Assembly: GCF_016919165.1 (NCBI RefSeq)
Contig: NZ_JAFFPS010000023.1
Span: 1-64,000, forward strand
Reading direction: 5' to 3'
Source of the DNA: Leptospira chreensis
GTDB lineage: Bacteria; Spirochaetota; Leptospiria; Leptospirales; Leptospiraceae
DNA: 64,000 bases
Both the position numbers and the translations under genes were made by a program. Below are positions 1 through 7,824 of this stretch, in pieces. The stretch's first letter is position 1; each line of letters opens with the position of its first letter. The notes under the pieces are model-generated. The model was not told the origin of the DNA. It searched no databases and was given only the letters and a program-made list of their open reading frames with translations.

Positions 1-147
1 TTACTTGGTCAGAAAGAAGCATCAAAAGGGATTGTCCAACTAGAAATGGAGGTCAACGAAATCAGTCGCGCCTCCAAAGATCTAGAAGAACATATAGAAA
101 TGATCAAAGACGAAGCCAATAAATTGGCATCGATGAGCCAGAATTAG
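1..147 (+). CDS. C-terminal end of a probable methyl-accepting chemotaxis protein (partial)
   Basis: The reading frame is open from the first base to a TAG stop and gives 48 residues. They are heptad-like and helical, with a run reading EISRASKDLEEHIEMIKDEA. This fits the last part of the cytoplasmic coiled-coil hairpin of a chemoreceptor, but the diagnostic hairpin tip lies outside the window, so another coiled-coil protein is possible. A perfect stem-loop with a T-rich tail starts at its stop codon. Confidence 0.45.
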   Translation, partial: LLGQKEASKGIVQLEMEVNEISRASKDLEEHIEMIKDEANKLASMSQN

Positions 148-171
148 TTCTTAATTCTGGCCTTTCATTTT
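138..171 (+). terminator. Rho-independent-type terminator after the chemoreceptor-like gene
   Basis: A perfect 9-bp stem CCAGAATTA / TAATTCTGG (138-146 and 152-160) with a five-base loop overlaps the TAG stop. It is followed by CCTTTCATTTT. The next gene is convergent, so a stop to transcription is expected here. Confidence 0.6.
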
Positions 172-189
172 CATCTCCTAAAAACTTTT

Positions 190-1050
190 TTAGGACTCTT
201 TTAGAAAACTTAGAATTTCTTCTTTAACACTTTCTGTTCGCAAAATCATTTTGTGACCGAGTCCTTTGGTTTTTACTAACTTGGAATTTTTCCAAGCTTT
301 GGAAACCGCAAGACCCATCGAAAAAGGAATCTCCACATCATCTTCATCATGGATGACAAGGAGTGAGTTATTAAACTTGGGGCCTGCTGCCCCTAAATCC
401 AAACTGCTTAAAGGTTGTTTGACCTTTCGCTCTAGAATTGAACGCATAGACTCTTGTTCTTCTACCGTCAATTGATAGTATTGACTAAAACTTTTTCTTA
501 GAATTTCTAATCGTAATGGCGGCGCAATATAAACTAATTTTTTTGCAGTTACACCTAATTCTTGTGCTACGGTCGCCACCGCACCCCCGAAGGAATGTGT
601 GATGATAAAATCGGGATTCCCAATCTCTAACACAAGTCTACGCACCATCTTTGCCGAAAGAACAATATTAGAATACCTTCCAGTAGAAAATCCATGTCCC
701 GGCAAATCGATTCCGAATACATTGTAACCTGCCTCCAAAAGAGCAGGGACTATCCTTGCAAAGTTTCCAGTATTTCCATTCCAACCATGAACCAGAAGAA
801 CTGTTTCTCCTTCTCCTTTCCAATGAAAGTATTGGATGCGGTGTTCGTTCTCTTGGAATTCCTTTTGTTCTGCTAGTGCCAACACATCCATTTCTTTTCT
901 AGATGGTTTCTGTTTCTGGGTTGATAGAAAATACTGAGCCGCCACATAACCAAAAAACATTGGTTTTCTTCTGGCAAAGGCCCATTTTTCTTCCATTGGA
1001 ATAGGATAGGTTCGATTTAAAGAACGAACGATCGTGCTATTAGTTTCCAT
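190..1050 (-). CDS. Alpha/beta hydrolase, probable serine esterase or lipase
   Basis: This 286-residue protein has the alpha/beta-hydrolase layout. An oxyanion-hole segment LLVHGWNGN lies near residues 85-93, then IDLPGHGFS near 114-122. The nucleophile elbow is THSFGGA with Ser153, an acidic residue sits in HDEDDVEIP near 238, and the catalytic histidine is in GLGHK near 266. The substrate cannot be told from sequence. No signal peptide is evident, so a cytosolic location is likely. It lies 20 bp downstream of a TetR regulator on the same strand and is probably co-transcribed with it. Its first codons contain a near-palindromic site that also occurs in front of the regulator gene. Confidence 0.85.
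   Translation of the reverse strand: METNSTIVRSLNRTYPIPMEEKWAFARRKPMFFGYVAAQYFLSTQKQKPSRKEMDVLALAEQKEFQENEHRIQYFHWKGEGETVLLVHGWNGNTGNFARIVPALLEAGYNVFGIDLPGHGFSTGRYSNIVLSAKMVRRLVLEIGNPDFIITHSFGGAVATVAQELGVTAKKLVYIAPPLRLEILRKSFSQYYQLTVEEQESMRSILERKVKQPLSSLDLGAAGPKFNNSLLVIHDEDDVEIPFSMGLAVSKAWKNSKLVKTKGLGHKMILRTESVKEEILSFLKES
1026..1037. promoter_or_regulatory. Second operator-like site, inside the start of the hydrolase gene
   Basis: GAACGATCGTGC matches the ideal 12-bp palindrome GAACGATCGTTC at 11 of 12 positions. The 13-mer AACGAACGATCGT (1023-1035) is repeated exactly, on the other strand, just upstream of the TetR gene. Sites of this style are usual for TetR-family repressors. It lies within codons of the hydrolase, so chance is possible, but an exact 13-mer repeat in this short interval is suggestive. 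Confidence 0.4.
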
Positions 1051-1070
1051 TACTAAATCCTTTTTTTAAG

Positions 1071-1676
1071 TTAGTCCCAACTGTCTTCATATTGATTTCG
1101 TTTGATTAATTCGTTAAAACTTTGTTTGGCTTTTTTTTCGGCATTTTTATCTTCCAAAAGTCTGTTATAAAAATGAAAAGATAAGATGAGGCCCCAAATT
1201 TCTTGGACCATCTTATCTACATTGATACTGGAATCTAATTCTAAAGTGTCTTTCGCATCTTGTACAAATTGTTTTAATGTCTTTTGCCAACTGATTTGCG
1301 TTTTTTTCAAATGATCTCTGACAATACCCGGCCTGTCATCGAATTCGGAACTGGAAGATAAAAACAAACAACCACCAGGCAAACTATCTGTATGCGCCCA
1401 GGTTAACCACATCTGAAATGCAGTTTTTAGTCTGGCTAATCCTGGTTTGGTTTTGAGGGCTGGATACACCACATTTCTTCGAAAGAGTTCACTGCCCACT
1501 CGGAGCACTTCGATTTGAAGGTTTTCTTTGGAGGCAAATTTAGCAAAGAGTCCACTTTTGGACATCCCCAATTCATCGGCTAAACTTCCAATGGTGAGAC
1601 CTTGTAAACCTTGGACACTGGCCACCTGGACTGCCTTGTCCAAAATCATGGATTTTGTTTCCTCACCTTTGCCCAT
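1071..1676 (-). CDS. TetR/AcrR family transcriptional regulator
   Basis: This is a 201-residue protein of typical TetR length. The N-terminal helix-turn-helix spans about residues 10-55, with the recognition part GMSKSGLFAKFASKENL near 37-53. The rest is a helical ligand-binding domain with AefR/TetR_C-like character (TDSLPGGCLFLSSSSEFDDRPG). It is the first gene of a likely two-gene unit with the alpha/beta hydrolase. A near-palindrome 9 bp upstream of its start codon suggests autorepression. The ligand is unknown. Confidence 0.88.
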   Translation of the reverse strand: MGKGEETKSMILDKAVQVASVQGLQGLTIGSLADELGMSKSGLFAKFASKENLQIEVLRVGSELFRRNVVYPALKTKPGLARLKTAFQMWLTWAHTDSLPGGCLFLSSSSEFDDRPGIVRDHLKKTQISWQKTLKQFVQDAKDTLELDSSINVDKMVQEIWGLILSFHFYNRLLEDKNAEKKAKQSFNELIKRNQYEDSWD

Positions 1677-1684
1677 AAATAAAA

Positions 1685-1696
1685 GTACGATCGTTC
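1685..1696. promoter_or_regulatory. Operator-like near-palindrome upstream of the TetR gene
   Basis: Read on the minus strand the site is GAACGATCGTAC, 11 of 12 matches to the palindrome GAACGATCGTTC. It sits 9 bp upstream of the regulator's start codon, where bound repressor would block initiation. The same 13-mer (AACGAACGATCGT) recurs at 1023-1035. Confidence 0.5.
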
Positions 1697-1761
1697 GTTT
1701 AATTTTGTAAAGTACTTTTTTAGAGGTTTTGCCGTATCATCTGAGATTTTTGAATTATTTT

Positions 1762-1793
1762 TTGACTTGAGTTTGGTGAAATTTTGTTACAAT
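1762..1793 (+). promoter_or_regulatory. Candidate promoter placing the transcript start at the ATG
   Basis: TTGACT (1762-1767) or TTGAGT (1767-1772) could be the -35 box, and TACAAT (1788-1793) is a good -10 box. Spacings are 20 or 15 bp, so the -35 is weak. The expected transcription start is within a base or two of the ATG at 1802, and no Shine-Dalgarno sequence is visible. Confidence 0.4.
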
Positions 1794-1801
1794 CGTGGCC
1801 T

Positions 1802-2380
1802 ATGCAACAGTTTACGCTTAACAAATATTTCGCTAAAAAAAGTTTTTTGAAAATCTTTGGGGGAGAAATACGTATCTTTGATGAAACTAAAAGTAACCTT
1901 TTGTTTTTCGTAAAACAGAAAGCCTTCAAATTAAAAGAAGATATTACGGTTTATGCCGATGAAACCAAAACAAAAGAACTCTTAAAAATAAAAGCACGTA
2001 GTGTGATCGATTTTTCTGCAATTTACGATGTGGTAGATATTTCGACAAACCAACCGATGGGAGCACTCCGCAGAAAAGGTTTTAAATCTATATTAAAAGA
2101 CTCTTGGGAAATATTGGACACAAAGGATCAAGTGATTGGTTCTATTGATGAAGACAGCGTGTTTAAGGCAATCCTGCGACGATTTTTAACCAATTTAATA
2201 CCCCAAACTTTTTTCATTTCACTAAATAACAAACAGGTGGGATTACTAAAACAAACCTTTAATCCATTTGTTCCACAATTCAATATTGATTTCTCCTTAG
2301 ATACGGCAAATGCATTGGATAGGAAGTTAGGAATCGCCATTGTGATTCTATTACAAATCATTGAAGGAAGACAAAGTTAA
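1802..2380 (+). CDS. LURP-one-related / scramblase-like (tubby-fold) protein
   Basis: This 192-residue protein is made of short beta-strand-like repeats about a ligand core: RIFDETKSNLLFFVKQKAFKL, then VYADETKTKELLKIKARSV, then DVVDISTNQPMGALRRKG and WEILDTKDQVIGSIDED. This pattern is typical of the LURP-one/scramblase (tubby-like) fold, in which a beta-barrel surrounds a central helix. The helix could be the hydrophobic C-terminal stretch LGIAIVILLQIIE. A TTG six codons upstream keeps the frame open, but ATG 1802 is the better start. Function is unknown; membrane association is possible. Confidence 0.6.
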   Translation: MQQFTLNKYFAKKSFLKIFGGEIRIFDETKSNLLFFVKQKAFKLKEDITVYADETKTKELLKIKARSVIDFSAIYDVVDISTNQPMGALRRKGFKSILKDSWEILDTKDQVIGSIDEDSVFKAILRRFLTNLIPQTFFISLNNKQVGLLKQTFNPFVPQFNIDFSLDTANALDRKLGIAIVILLQIIEGRQS

Positions 2381-2798
2381 AGTAAAAGACTCTATCTGAT
2401 TTTGTGATTGGATTTTCTTCGCGTTAAGGATGCGAAGGGCTTGGTCACCTGCCATCGTTAGATGGTGGGGGACGGGAGCGTTAGCGCACCCCGGAGGAGC
2501 CTGACCCTGATTTAGCAGAATGACTACTGTTAGTAGAGATGGGGAACGCACTGGAGACTTAGAAAGATAGGCATACATTCGTCATGACTGCAGACCACTT
2601 ACCGCTCGAACGAGGTCAGTACTCCTACTCTTTGGCTGAAATACGTCACAATATTTACCAATTTGGGTAAGATATAAATATAAATCGGACAATATATCCG
2701 TTATATTGGAAATAATTTCTTTAAATTGGATGGGTTTCCAGCAGTTTCTGCCTAGGTGATAATTTGTTTCCTGACATTTTGTTGCCAAAGGAAATCGA
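2381..2798. other. Gene-free interval with a dispersed-repeat remnant
   Basis: No convincing reading frame is present in these 418 bp. The first third is unusually G-rich. It contains small hairpins (CTTCGC/GCGAAG at 2417-2422 and 2432-2437, and CCATC-GTTA-GATGG ending at 2465) and a 29-bp segment shared with 13004-13032. The remainder is AT-rich leader for the FadL-like gene, ending in the ribosome-binding site AAGGA near 2788. I see no known riboswitch. Confidence 0.5.
2437..2465. repeat. 29-bp intergenic repeat, copy A
   Basis: This segment begins GGGCTTGGTC and ends in the hairpin CCATC-GTTA-GATGG. It matches 13004-13032 at 25 of 29 positions. Both copies lie in intergenic DNA next to outer-membrane or surface-protein genes, so it looks like the core of a dispersed repeat. 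Confidence 0.55.
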
Positions 2799-4217
2799 AT
2801 GAACCTACTCAACCATCGAATTTACACCTATTATTTGTTAGTTGTCGCAATCTTTTTGTTATTGGGAAGTCGTTTAGAAGCCATCGATGGTCTTACCAGG
2901 AATGCTTTTAATGCACGTTACGAAGGACTTGCCGGAACGAATACAGCCCTTGGTGGATCGGCTATTGATGTAGCCCTGAACCCAGCAAACCTTTCTTTAA
3001 AGAAAGGCAAACTTTTGGAATTTGGAGCCACGAATTCAACGATCTACACAAGATACCAAGATCGTTTTTTGGATGCCAACCCACAGTATGTTTATTCCAA
3101 CGATAAAAAATCAGCCATCAATGCACCGGCTCCTTACATCGCCTTTAAAACGCAAGTCACAGAGAATTTACATTATGGAATTGCATTTTATGTATCAGGA
3201 GGAGCCAAAGGTGGGGTGGAGAAAATCACTCGGAATACTCCCACCGGACAGACATTAAATGATTGGGGTGGTTTGAACTTACCGGCAGGGATCGGAGACA
3301 ATCCACAAATCAAAGAATCCAATTCCAATGAGTTTGCCATTGCAAGACTCGTGAATGGAATCTCGTATGATTTTGGAAAACTTTCTGTCGGTATCAGCAT
3401 TGAAGGTTTGTATGGTTATCAACGGTTGAATCAAAAGTATTATGAACTAACGGGAACTGTAGAAGTTCCGGGTACTGGCTCTTATTATGAAAGTAGTAAA
3501 AAGTCTTTTGCCTTAGGAGGAATTTTCGGACTTAACTATAAGGTAAATGATTGGTTACGAATTGCCTATTCTTACCAAGCCCATGCTGCTCTTCCCATGA
3601 ACGGACATTATACGGTAGGGATCAACAATCCCGCTTATTATCGAACTACTGGCGTTTCCTATTTTTTCAATATGCCAGAAAAACATTCCTTAGGTTTTGC
3701 TTTCGGCGCGGACAATTTCAAAGTTGGATTGGATTTTGTTTATACAAATTATGGATCTTACTTAAGAAAAGTGACCCAGAAACTCGAAGACCCATGGCTT
3801 GCCACTCCGATTGGAAACGTACAAGCAGGGGATGCCCAATTGAATTTTAGAGACCAGTTTGCGGCCCTCATTGGACTCGAACATAAGGTAACGGAAAGTT
3901 GGATTTATCGATTGGGATATAGTTACAATACACTTCCCATCAAAAGTAATGGGCTCGGTGGATCGACCGGAGGATTCTTTTCCTTACACCATGTGGTGGC
4001 GGCTGGTTTTAGTTATCTCTTTGATAAATGGAGTATTGATTTTGGGATTAGTTATAATGGTCCGAGAAACAAAATCACTGGAGCCAAAGGTACAGACTGG
4101 GATTTATCTCACTACATTCGCACAGGCCCGACATCTTTTAATGGTTTAGGGTATAGTTACAATGCAGAATCTTCATTCGTGAATGTTACGTTAGGTGCTA
4201 CAAGATCCTTTGAATGA
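2799..4217 (+). CDS. OmpP1/FadL-type outer-membrane transport protein
   Basis: This 472-residue protein has a hydrophobic signal peptide (LVVAIFLLLGSRLEA) followed by the family hallmark GLAGTNTALGGSAIDVALNP near residues 45-65, the N-terminal hatch of FadL/TodX proteins. The rest alternates short amphipathic strands with loops (GISIEGLYGYQ, LSVGIS, GFSYLFDKWSIDFGISY), as in a 14-strand beta-barrel, and ends in an aromatic residue region (LGATRSFE). Members import long-chain fatty acids or other hydrophobic compounds across the outer membrane. The specific substrate here is unknown. AAGGA lies 7 bp before the ATG. It appears monocistronic. Confidence 0.82.
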   Translation: MNLLNHRIYTYYLLVVAIFLLLGSRLEAIDGLTRNAFNARYEGLAGTNTALGGSAIDVALNPANLSLKKGKLLEFGATNSTIYTRYQDRFLDANPQYVYSNDKKSAINAPAPYIAFKTQVTENLHYGIAFYVSGGAKGGVEKITRNTPTGQTLNDWGGLNLPAGIGDNPQIKESNSNEFAIARLVNGISYDFGKLSVGISIEGLYGYQRLNQKYYELTGTVEVPGTGSYYESSKKSFALGGIFGLNYKVNDWLRIAYSYQAHAALPMNGHYTVGINNPAYYRTTGVSYFFNMPEKHSLGFAFGADNFKVGLDFVYTNYGSYLRKVTQKLEDPWLATPIGNVQAGDAQLNFRDQFAALIGLEHKVTESWIYRLGYSYNTLPIKSNGLGGSTGGFFSLHHVVAAGFSYLFDKWSIDFGISYNGPRNKITGAKGTDWDLSHYIRTGPTSFNGLGYSYNAESSFVNVTLGATRSFE

Positions 4218-4272
4218 AGGGAGTTAATGAAATTTTATAAAATGAAAACGAATCCATTCTAAAGGATTCGTT

Positions 4273-4773
4273 CTAACTAACTCGTTTGTAGAATGTCTCC
4301 GTTGCTTTGGCATCCTCTCCTTCGGGAGAGATATTATAAGCAGTGATGGAAAATTCTTTGTCGCTAATGAATTGAATTTCTGTTCGCCAACCCCAGAGTT
4401 TTTCACCATACTCTGGGTTGCCATAGGAACCAGTCACAGAAAATCCATTCGCCAAGGCATCACCACTGGACAACATGATTTGTGTTCCCATATGAAAACT
4501 ATCAATCCAAGAACTTGTAAATTTTTGGTAAGGGATATCAAAACCGAGAATCATCTTTCCGACGAAGGGTTTTCCTTCCAAACTACTTTGATAATCAATA
4601 GAAATAAATCTACCATCCAACAAACTAGTGATGGTAGCTTCTGCATCGGATTCGTCTGCTAGAACATCCTTTTCAAACCAAGTTTTGGTTTTTCCTCTCC
4701 AATAACCAATTAAGTTTTGTAATTGGTTGTGGGCACCATTGGCAAGAGATTGTTCGAATTTGTTTGTTGTCAT
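4273..4773 (-). CDS. DUF1579 family protein
   Basis: From ATG 4773 this is 166 residues. A longer frame opens at 4905 but would overlap the upstream gene by 92 bp, so MTTNKFEQ is taken as the start. The sequence follows the DUF1579 pattern: LIGYWRGKTKTWFEKD near the start, an inner LLDGRFISIDYQSSLEGKPF, GFDIPYQKFTSSWID, then GSYGNPEYG and EFSITAYNISPEGEDAKATE. These proteins are lipocalin-like beta-barrels of unknown ligand. Cytosolic, no signal peptide. It follows a YiaA-like membrane gene by 40 bp and may be co-transcribed with it. Confidence 0.72.
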   Translation of the reverse strand: MTTNKFEQSLANGAHNQLQNLIGYWRGKTKTWFEKDVLADESDAEATITSLLDGRFISIDYQSSLEGKPFVGKMILGFDIPYQKFTSSWIDSFHMGTQIMLSSGDALANGFSVTGSYGNPEYGEKLWGWRTEIQFISDKEFSITAYNISPEGEDAKATETFYKRVS

Positions 4774-4813
4774 CGTTATCGCTCGCTCACCATTGAATTC
4801 AGTTAACCGGGAC

Positions 4814-5251
4814 TTAGTCTTTTCCTTTAGGAGATAATTCTGGTTTGATATCTCCTTCGGCCATTCGTAAATCACGAACATTTTTTTGGACGGCAACGGC
4901 GGCAAATAAACTCAAAACAAAAGAGATTCCAAAAAAACCTTTTTCGCTCAACGCGAGAGTTGCATTCCAGAGTCCGATCAAAAGAAGTGATAAGGTTAGT
5001 ATAACAGAAAACCAACACAATCCAATATAAATGCCTGTGACAAATAGGCCTTCCAATTGGTCTCTTACAGTTTTTTGCAAAGAAACGGCAGAAAATAATC
5101 CATACATTAGAATGGTAATGTAGAATCCTTTTTCGTTTAACATCATATCGGCGTTCCAGATTCCAACAATGAAAGTAAACATACCAATGAGTAGAGAGAG
5201 CCAGGAGGCACCAATAAAGGCAGGGGAGGGTTTTTGTGCTTGAGAAACCAT
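4814..5251 (-). CDS. YiaA/YiaB-family inner-membrane protein
   Basis: The protein is 145 residues from ATG 5251; the frame also opens at a TTG at 5287. It holds two copies of a two-helix unit. Each has a tryptophan-started helix (WLSLLIGMFTFIVGIWNA, WFSVILTLSLLLIGLWNA), an EKGF turn, a second helix and a conserved end (VSLQKTVRD and VAVQKNVRD). That internal duplication with the QK.VRD ends is the YiaA/B pattern, giving four membrane segments. Function is unknown in the family. An AGGA abuts the ATG, which is unusually close for a ribosome-binding site. Confidence 0.75.
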   Translation of the reverse strand: MVSQAQKPSPAFIGASWLSLLIGMFTFIVGIWNADMMLNEKGFYITILMYGLFSAVSLQKTVRDQLEGLFVTGIYIGLCWFSVILTLSLLLIGLWNATLALSEKGFFGISFVLSLFAAVAVQKNVRDLRMAEGDIKPELSPKGKD

Positions 5252-5299
5252 TCCTGTTGGTATAAGGATGTTTCTAGATTTGGTCAAGAATTTACTGAT

Positions 5300-5333
5300 A
5301 CTTGGATCTGATTATTTGTTATCAGATCCAAGT
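5300..5333. terminator. Perfect 13-bp hairpin after the SDR gene
   Basis: Arms ACTTGGATCTGAT and ATCAGATCCAAGT (5300-5312, 5321-5333) enclose an 8-base loop. It lies between the end of the SDR gene and the start of the YiaA-like gene, both on the minus strand. There is no T-tract on the minus strand, so it may be a factor-dependent stop, an RNA-stability element or a protein-binding dyad rather than a classical terminator. Confidence 0.45.
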
Positions 5334-5365
5334 TTTGGTTTCGTGTAGGACTTGTTTAAAAAGTC

Positions 5366-6121
5366 TTAAAGCAAATGCCCACCCGATACTTCAATGTCCT
5401 GAGCTGTCACCCATCCAAAATCATCAGAGAGTAAATTCACAATCACTTTGCCAATATCTTCTGGTAAACCAATCCGTTTGAAAGCAGTTTGTTCGGCCAA
5501 CGGTTTGATAAATTCTGGATATTTATCAAATACTCCATCGCCAAAATTGCTATGTGTTGGTCCTGGTGATACAGCGTTAACTCTGATTTTGCGAGGTGCT
5601 AGTTCATTTGCCAGATATCGCGTCCAGGTTGACAATGCTGCCTTAAGAGATCCATAAATGGAATAGCCAACAAATGCTTTGCTACTAGATGAACTAGAAG
5701 TATTCACAATGGCACCATTGTTTTCCATAAAACCAATAAGTTTCTGTGATAGGAAAATTGGTCCTTTGTAATTGGTGTTGAGGATTTGTTCAAAGTATTC
5801 TTCAGTTAATTCAGTGAAGAGCATTGGCCCACCGATTCCACCATTATTCACTAAGTAATCAAAACTCTTACGATTCCAAATTTCCGAAAGTTTGTTTTTT
5901 ACTTCTTCTACAAACATCTCAAAGGTTTCTTTCTTTGTGAGATCTAACTTAAGAGCGACGGCCAGTACACCTGGATTTTTTTCAATTTCGCTGACGACTC
6001 CTTCTGCGCGTTCTTTGTATGAATTGTAAGTGAGTATTACGCCTACACCTCGTTTGCCGAGCTCCATTGCCGTTGCTTTGCCGATACCATTACTTCCACC
6101 AGTGATGATTGCAATTTTCAT
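5366..6121 (-). CDS. Short-chain dehydrogenase/reductase (SDR)
   Basis: This 251-residue protein is classical-SDR length. The cofactor glycine motif TGGSNGIG is at residues 7-14, with NNGGIGG at 92-98. A run of serines at 142-147 supplies the catalytic Ser, and the YGSLK pair gives Tyr156 and Lys160. VNAVSPGPTHSNF follows near 200, and the end VSGGHLL is typical. It would catalyse an NAD(P)-dependent oxidoreduction of an unknown small substrate. AGGAG precedes the ATG. It is divergent from an AraC-type regulator, a common arrangement for an aldehyde- or quinone-responsive pair. A perfect palindrome lies 22 bp upstream of the start. Confidence 0.9.
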   Translation of the reverse strand: MKIAIITGGSNGIGKATAMELGKRGVGVILTYNSYKERAEGVVSEIEKNPGVLAVALKLDLTKKETFEMFVEEVKNKLSEIWNRKSFDYLVNNGGIGGPMLFTELTEEYFEQILNTNYKGPIFLSQKLIGFMENNGAIVNTSSSSSSKAFVGYSIYGSLKAALSTWTRYLANELAPRKIRVNAVSPGPTHSNFGDGVFDKYPEFIKPLAEQTAFKRIGLPEDIGKVIVNLLSDDFGWVTAQDIEVSGGHLL

Positions 6122-6142
6122 AAAATTTCTCCTATTCCTTGG

Positions 6143-6158
6143 TCTTACTTAAGTAAGA
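6143..6158. promoter_or_regulatory. 16-bp perfect palindrome in the SDR promoter region
   Basis: TCTTACTTAAGTAAGA is a perfect palindrome between the SDR start codon (6121) and the divergent AraC gene. Its TTACTT/AAGTAA half-sites resemble those bound by winged-helix (HxlR- or MarR-like) repressors, although the adjacent regulator is AraC-type. Its place in the leader would suit repression of the SDR gene. Confidence 0.5.
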
Positions 6159-6329
6159 ACCGTTGGATATAAAGATAACGGAAACTTTGTTTTCAAACAA
6201 GGTTGGATCATACCTATTGATTGCCTAAAACTGCCAAAGGAATATTTTTAGTTAAAAAATTATTAAAAAAAATTGATTTTTTGGTTCAATAAAAGCCTAA
6301 AAATCCCATATTTGTGTTATGCTTAACCT

Positions 6330-7214
6330 GTGAAAACAATCCTAGAAGAAATGGTTTCTCTTTGTGCAAAGGCCACTACAGAGCCAACAAAGACGGAATT
6401 ACCGAGAGTGCTTATCATCAAAGGGGAAGTGCCCAAACACCAATTGGCTGCCATTTATGAACCGATGATTGGTCTTGTTCTACAAGGAAGTAAAACTATA
6501 TCCATTGGAACTCAAGTAGTTCATCTTAAAGCTGGGTCTTACTTTGTCATTCCTACAGAGATGCCTGCTACGGGTTTCGTAAAACAAGGTTCCAACGGCC
6601 GTCCATATCTTTCTCTTGGAATTCAATTGGATCAGAAGGTTTTATTAGATTTACTTAAGGATAGTCCAACTAATAGTTCTAATGTTAGAATTGGTTCTAG
6701 CGAATTTTCTGCCTGTCCTGCCACACCTGGTTTTTTGGAAGCCTGTCTCCGAATGCTCCGACTTCTAAAATCCCCAGAACATATTCCGGCACTGGCACCG
6801 GCTTATGAAAGGGAAATCTTGTATCATATACTCATTGGGCCTGAAGGTTGGCGGCTTAGACAACTATTTCAAACACATGATAAAGAATCGAGTATACACC
6901 AAGCAATTCAATGGGTGCGTCAAAATTTTATAGATTCATTTGAAATCGAACAATTAGCAAATCGTGCTTGTATGGGTATTACAACTTTTCACCGACAATT
7001 CAAATCAATCACGGGCCTAAGTCCGATTCAATTCCAAAAGCAGTTAAGATTATTGGAAGCGCGGAAACTTTTGGCATTCAGCGGTTATTCGGTTACTGAT
7101 GCAGCTTTAGATGTTGGTTATGAAAGTACGTCGCAATTTAACAGGGAATACAGTCGATTCTTTGGTGCTTCACCAGCCAGAGATGCAAAAAAACTAAAAG
7201 AGTTGGTTATGTAA
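6330..7214 (+). CDS. AraC family transcriptional regulator
   Basis: This 294-residue protein starts with GTG; the alternative is ATG 6351. The N-terminal cupin-like effector domain has the pattern PRVLIIKGEVPKHQLAAIYEP then GLVLQGSKTISIG near 25-60, characteristic of the AraC_N (YqhC-type) subfamily. The C-terminal double HTH spans about 195-290 (FEIEQLANRACMGITTFHRQ; DAALDVGYESTSQFNREYSR). YqhC-type regulators control nearby oxidoreductases. The divergent SDR is the obvious target, so it may sense an aldehyde. That function is inferred. Confidence 0.88.
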   Translation: MKTILEEMVSLCAKATTEPTKTELPRVLIIKGEVPKHQLAAIYEPMIGLVLQGSKTISIGTQVVHLKAGSYFVIPTEMPATGFVKQGSNGRPYLSLGIQLDQKVLLDLLKDSPTNSSNVRIGSSEFSACPATPGFLEACLRMLRLLKSPEHIPALAPAYEREILYHILIGPEGWRLRQLFQTHDKESSIHQAIQWVRQNFIDSFEIEQLANRACMGITTFHRQFKSITGLSPIQFQKQLRLLEARKLLAFSGYSVTDAALDVGYESTSQFNREYSRFFGASPARDAKKLKELVM

Positions 7215-7319
7215 AAAATGAGAATGCCAATACAAAAATAATAAACTAAAATAGATCAAATTGTAATTCTCTTTAGAATATAGAATTGAAAGGATCAATT
7301 AGAATTTTATATTTTGTTT

Positions 7320-7808
7320 ATGGAATCAAAAATTATAGAGATACAAAAGAAATTCATTGTTGGCATGAAAAAAGAAATGTCTTTTGTCGACAACCAAACA
7401 ACCGTATTATGGAAATCCTTTGGTCCGAAGTTAAACCAAATTCCCAATCGTTTGAATTCAGATTTGATTTCGATGGCTTTGTATCCACCAACTTTTTTTT
7501 TGAATTTTAATCCTAATAATTATTTTACCAAATGGGCTGGTGTGGAAGTGGGAGAGGTTTCAAAAAAAGGAACCTTACCAGAGGGATTGGAAGAGATCGA
7601 AATTCCTTCCGGCCTTTATGTTGTTTTTCTATATAAAGGTTTGGCAAGTCAAGCAGGGCCGTTTTTTCAATCCATCTTTCAAGAGTGGTTGCCTAAGTCA
7701 GGATATCAATTGGATGATCGCCCTCATTTTGAAGTGATGGGTAGTGCTTATAAAAATGAAGACCCCAGTTCCGAAGAGCTGATCTATATTCCCATTCTGA
7801 AAAATTAA
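7320..7808 (+). CDS. GyrI-like effector-binding domain protein
   Basis: The protein is 162 residues from ATG 7320. The sequence KWAGVEVGEVSKKGTLPEGLEEIEIPSGLYVVFLYKGLASQ is the typical strand-turn pattern of the AraC effector-binding/GyrI-like fold. It is followed by IFQEWLPKSGYQLDDRPHFEVMG and a final strand IYIPIL. No DNA-binding domain is attached, so this is a stand-alone ligand-binding protein. No strong ribosome-binding site lies close to the ATG. The ligand is unknown. Confidence 0.75.
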   Translation: MESKIIEIQKKFIVGMKKEMSFVDNQTTVLWKSFGPKLNQIPNRLNSDLISMALYPPTFFLNFNPNNYFTKWAGVEVGEVSKKGTLPEGLEEIEIPSGLYVVFLYKGLASQAGPFFQSIFQEWLPKSGYQLDDRPHFEVMGSAYKNEDPSSEELIYIPILKN

Positions 7809-7824
7809 TGATTAGCGTTCTTGT

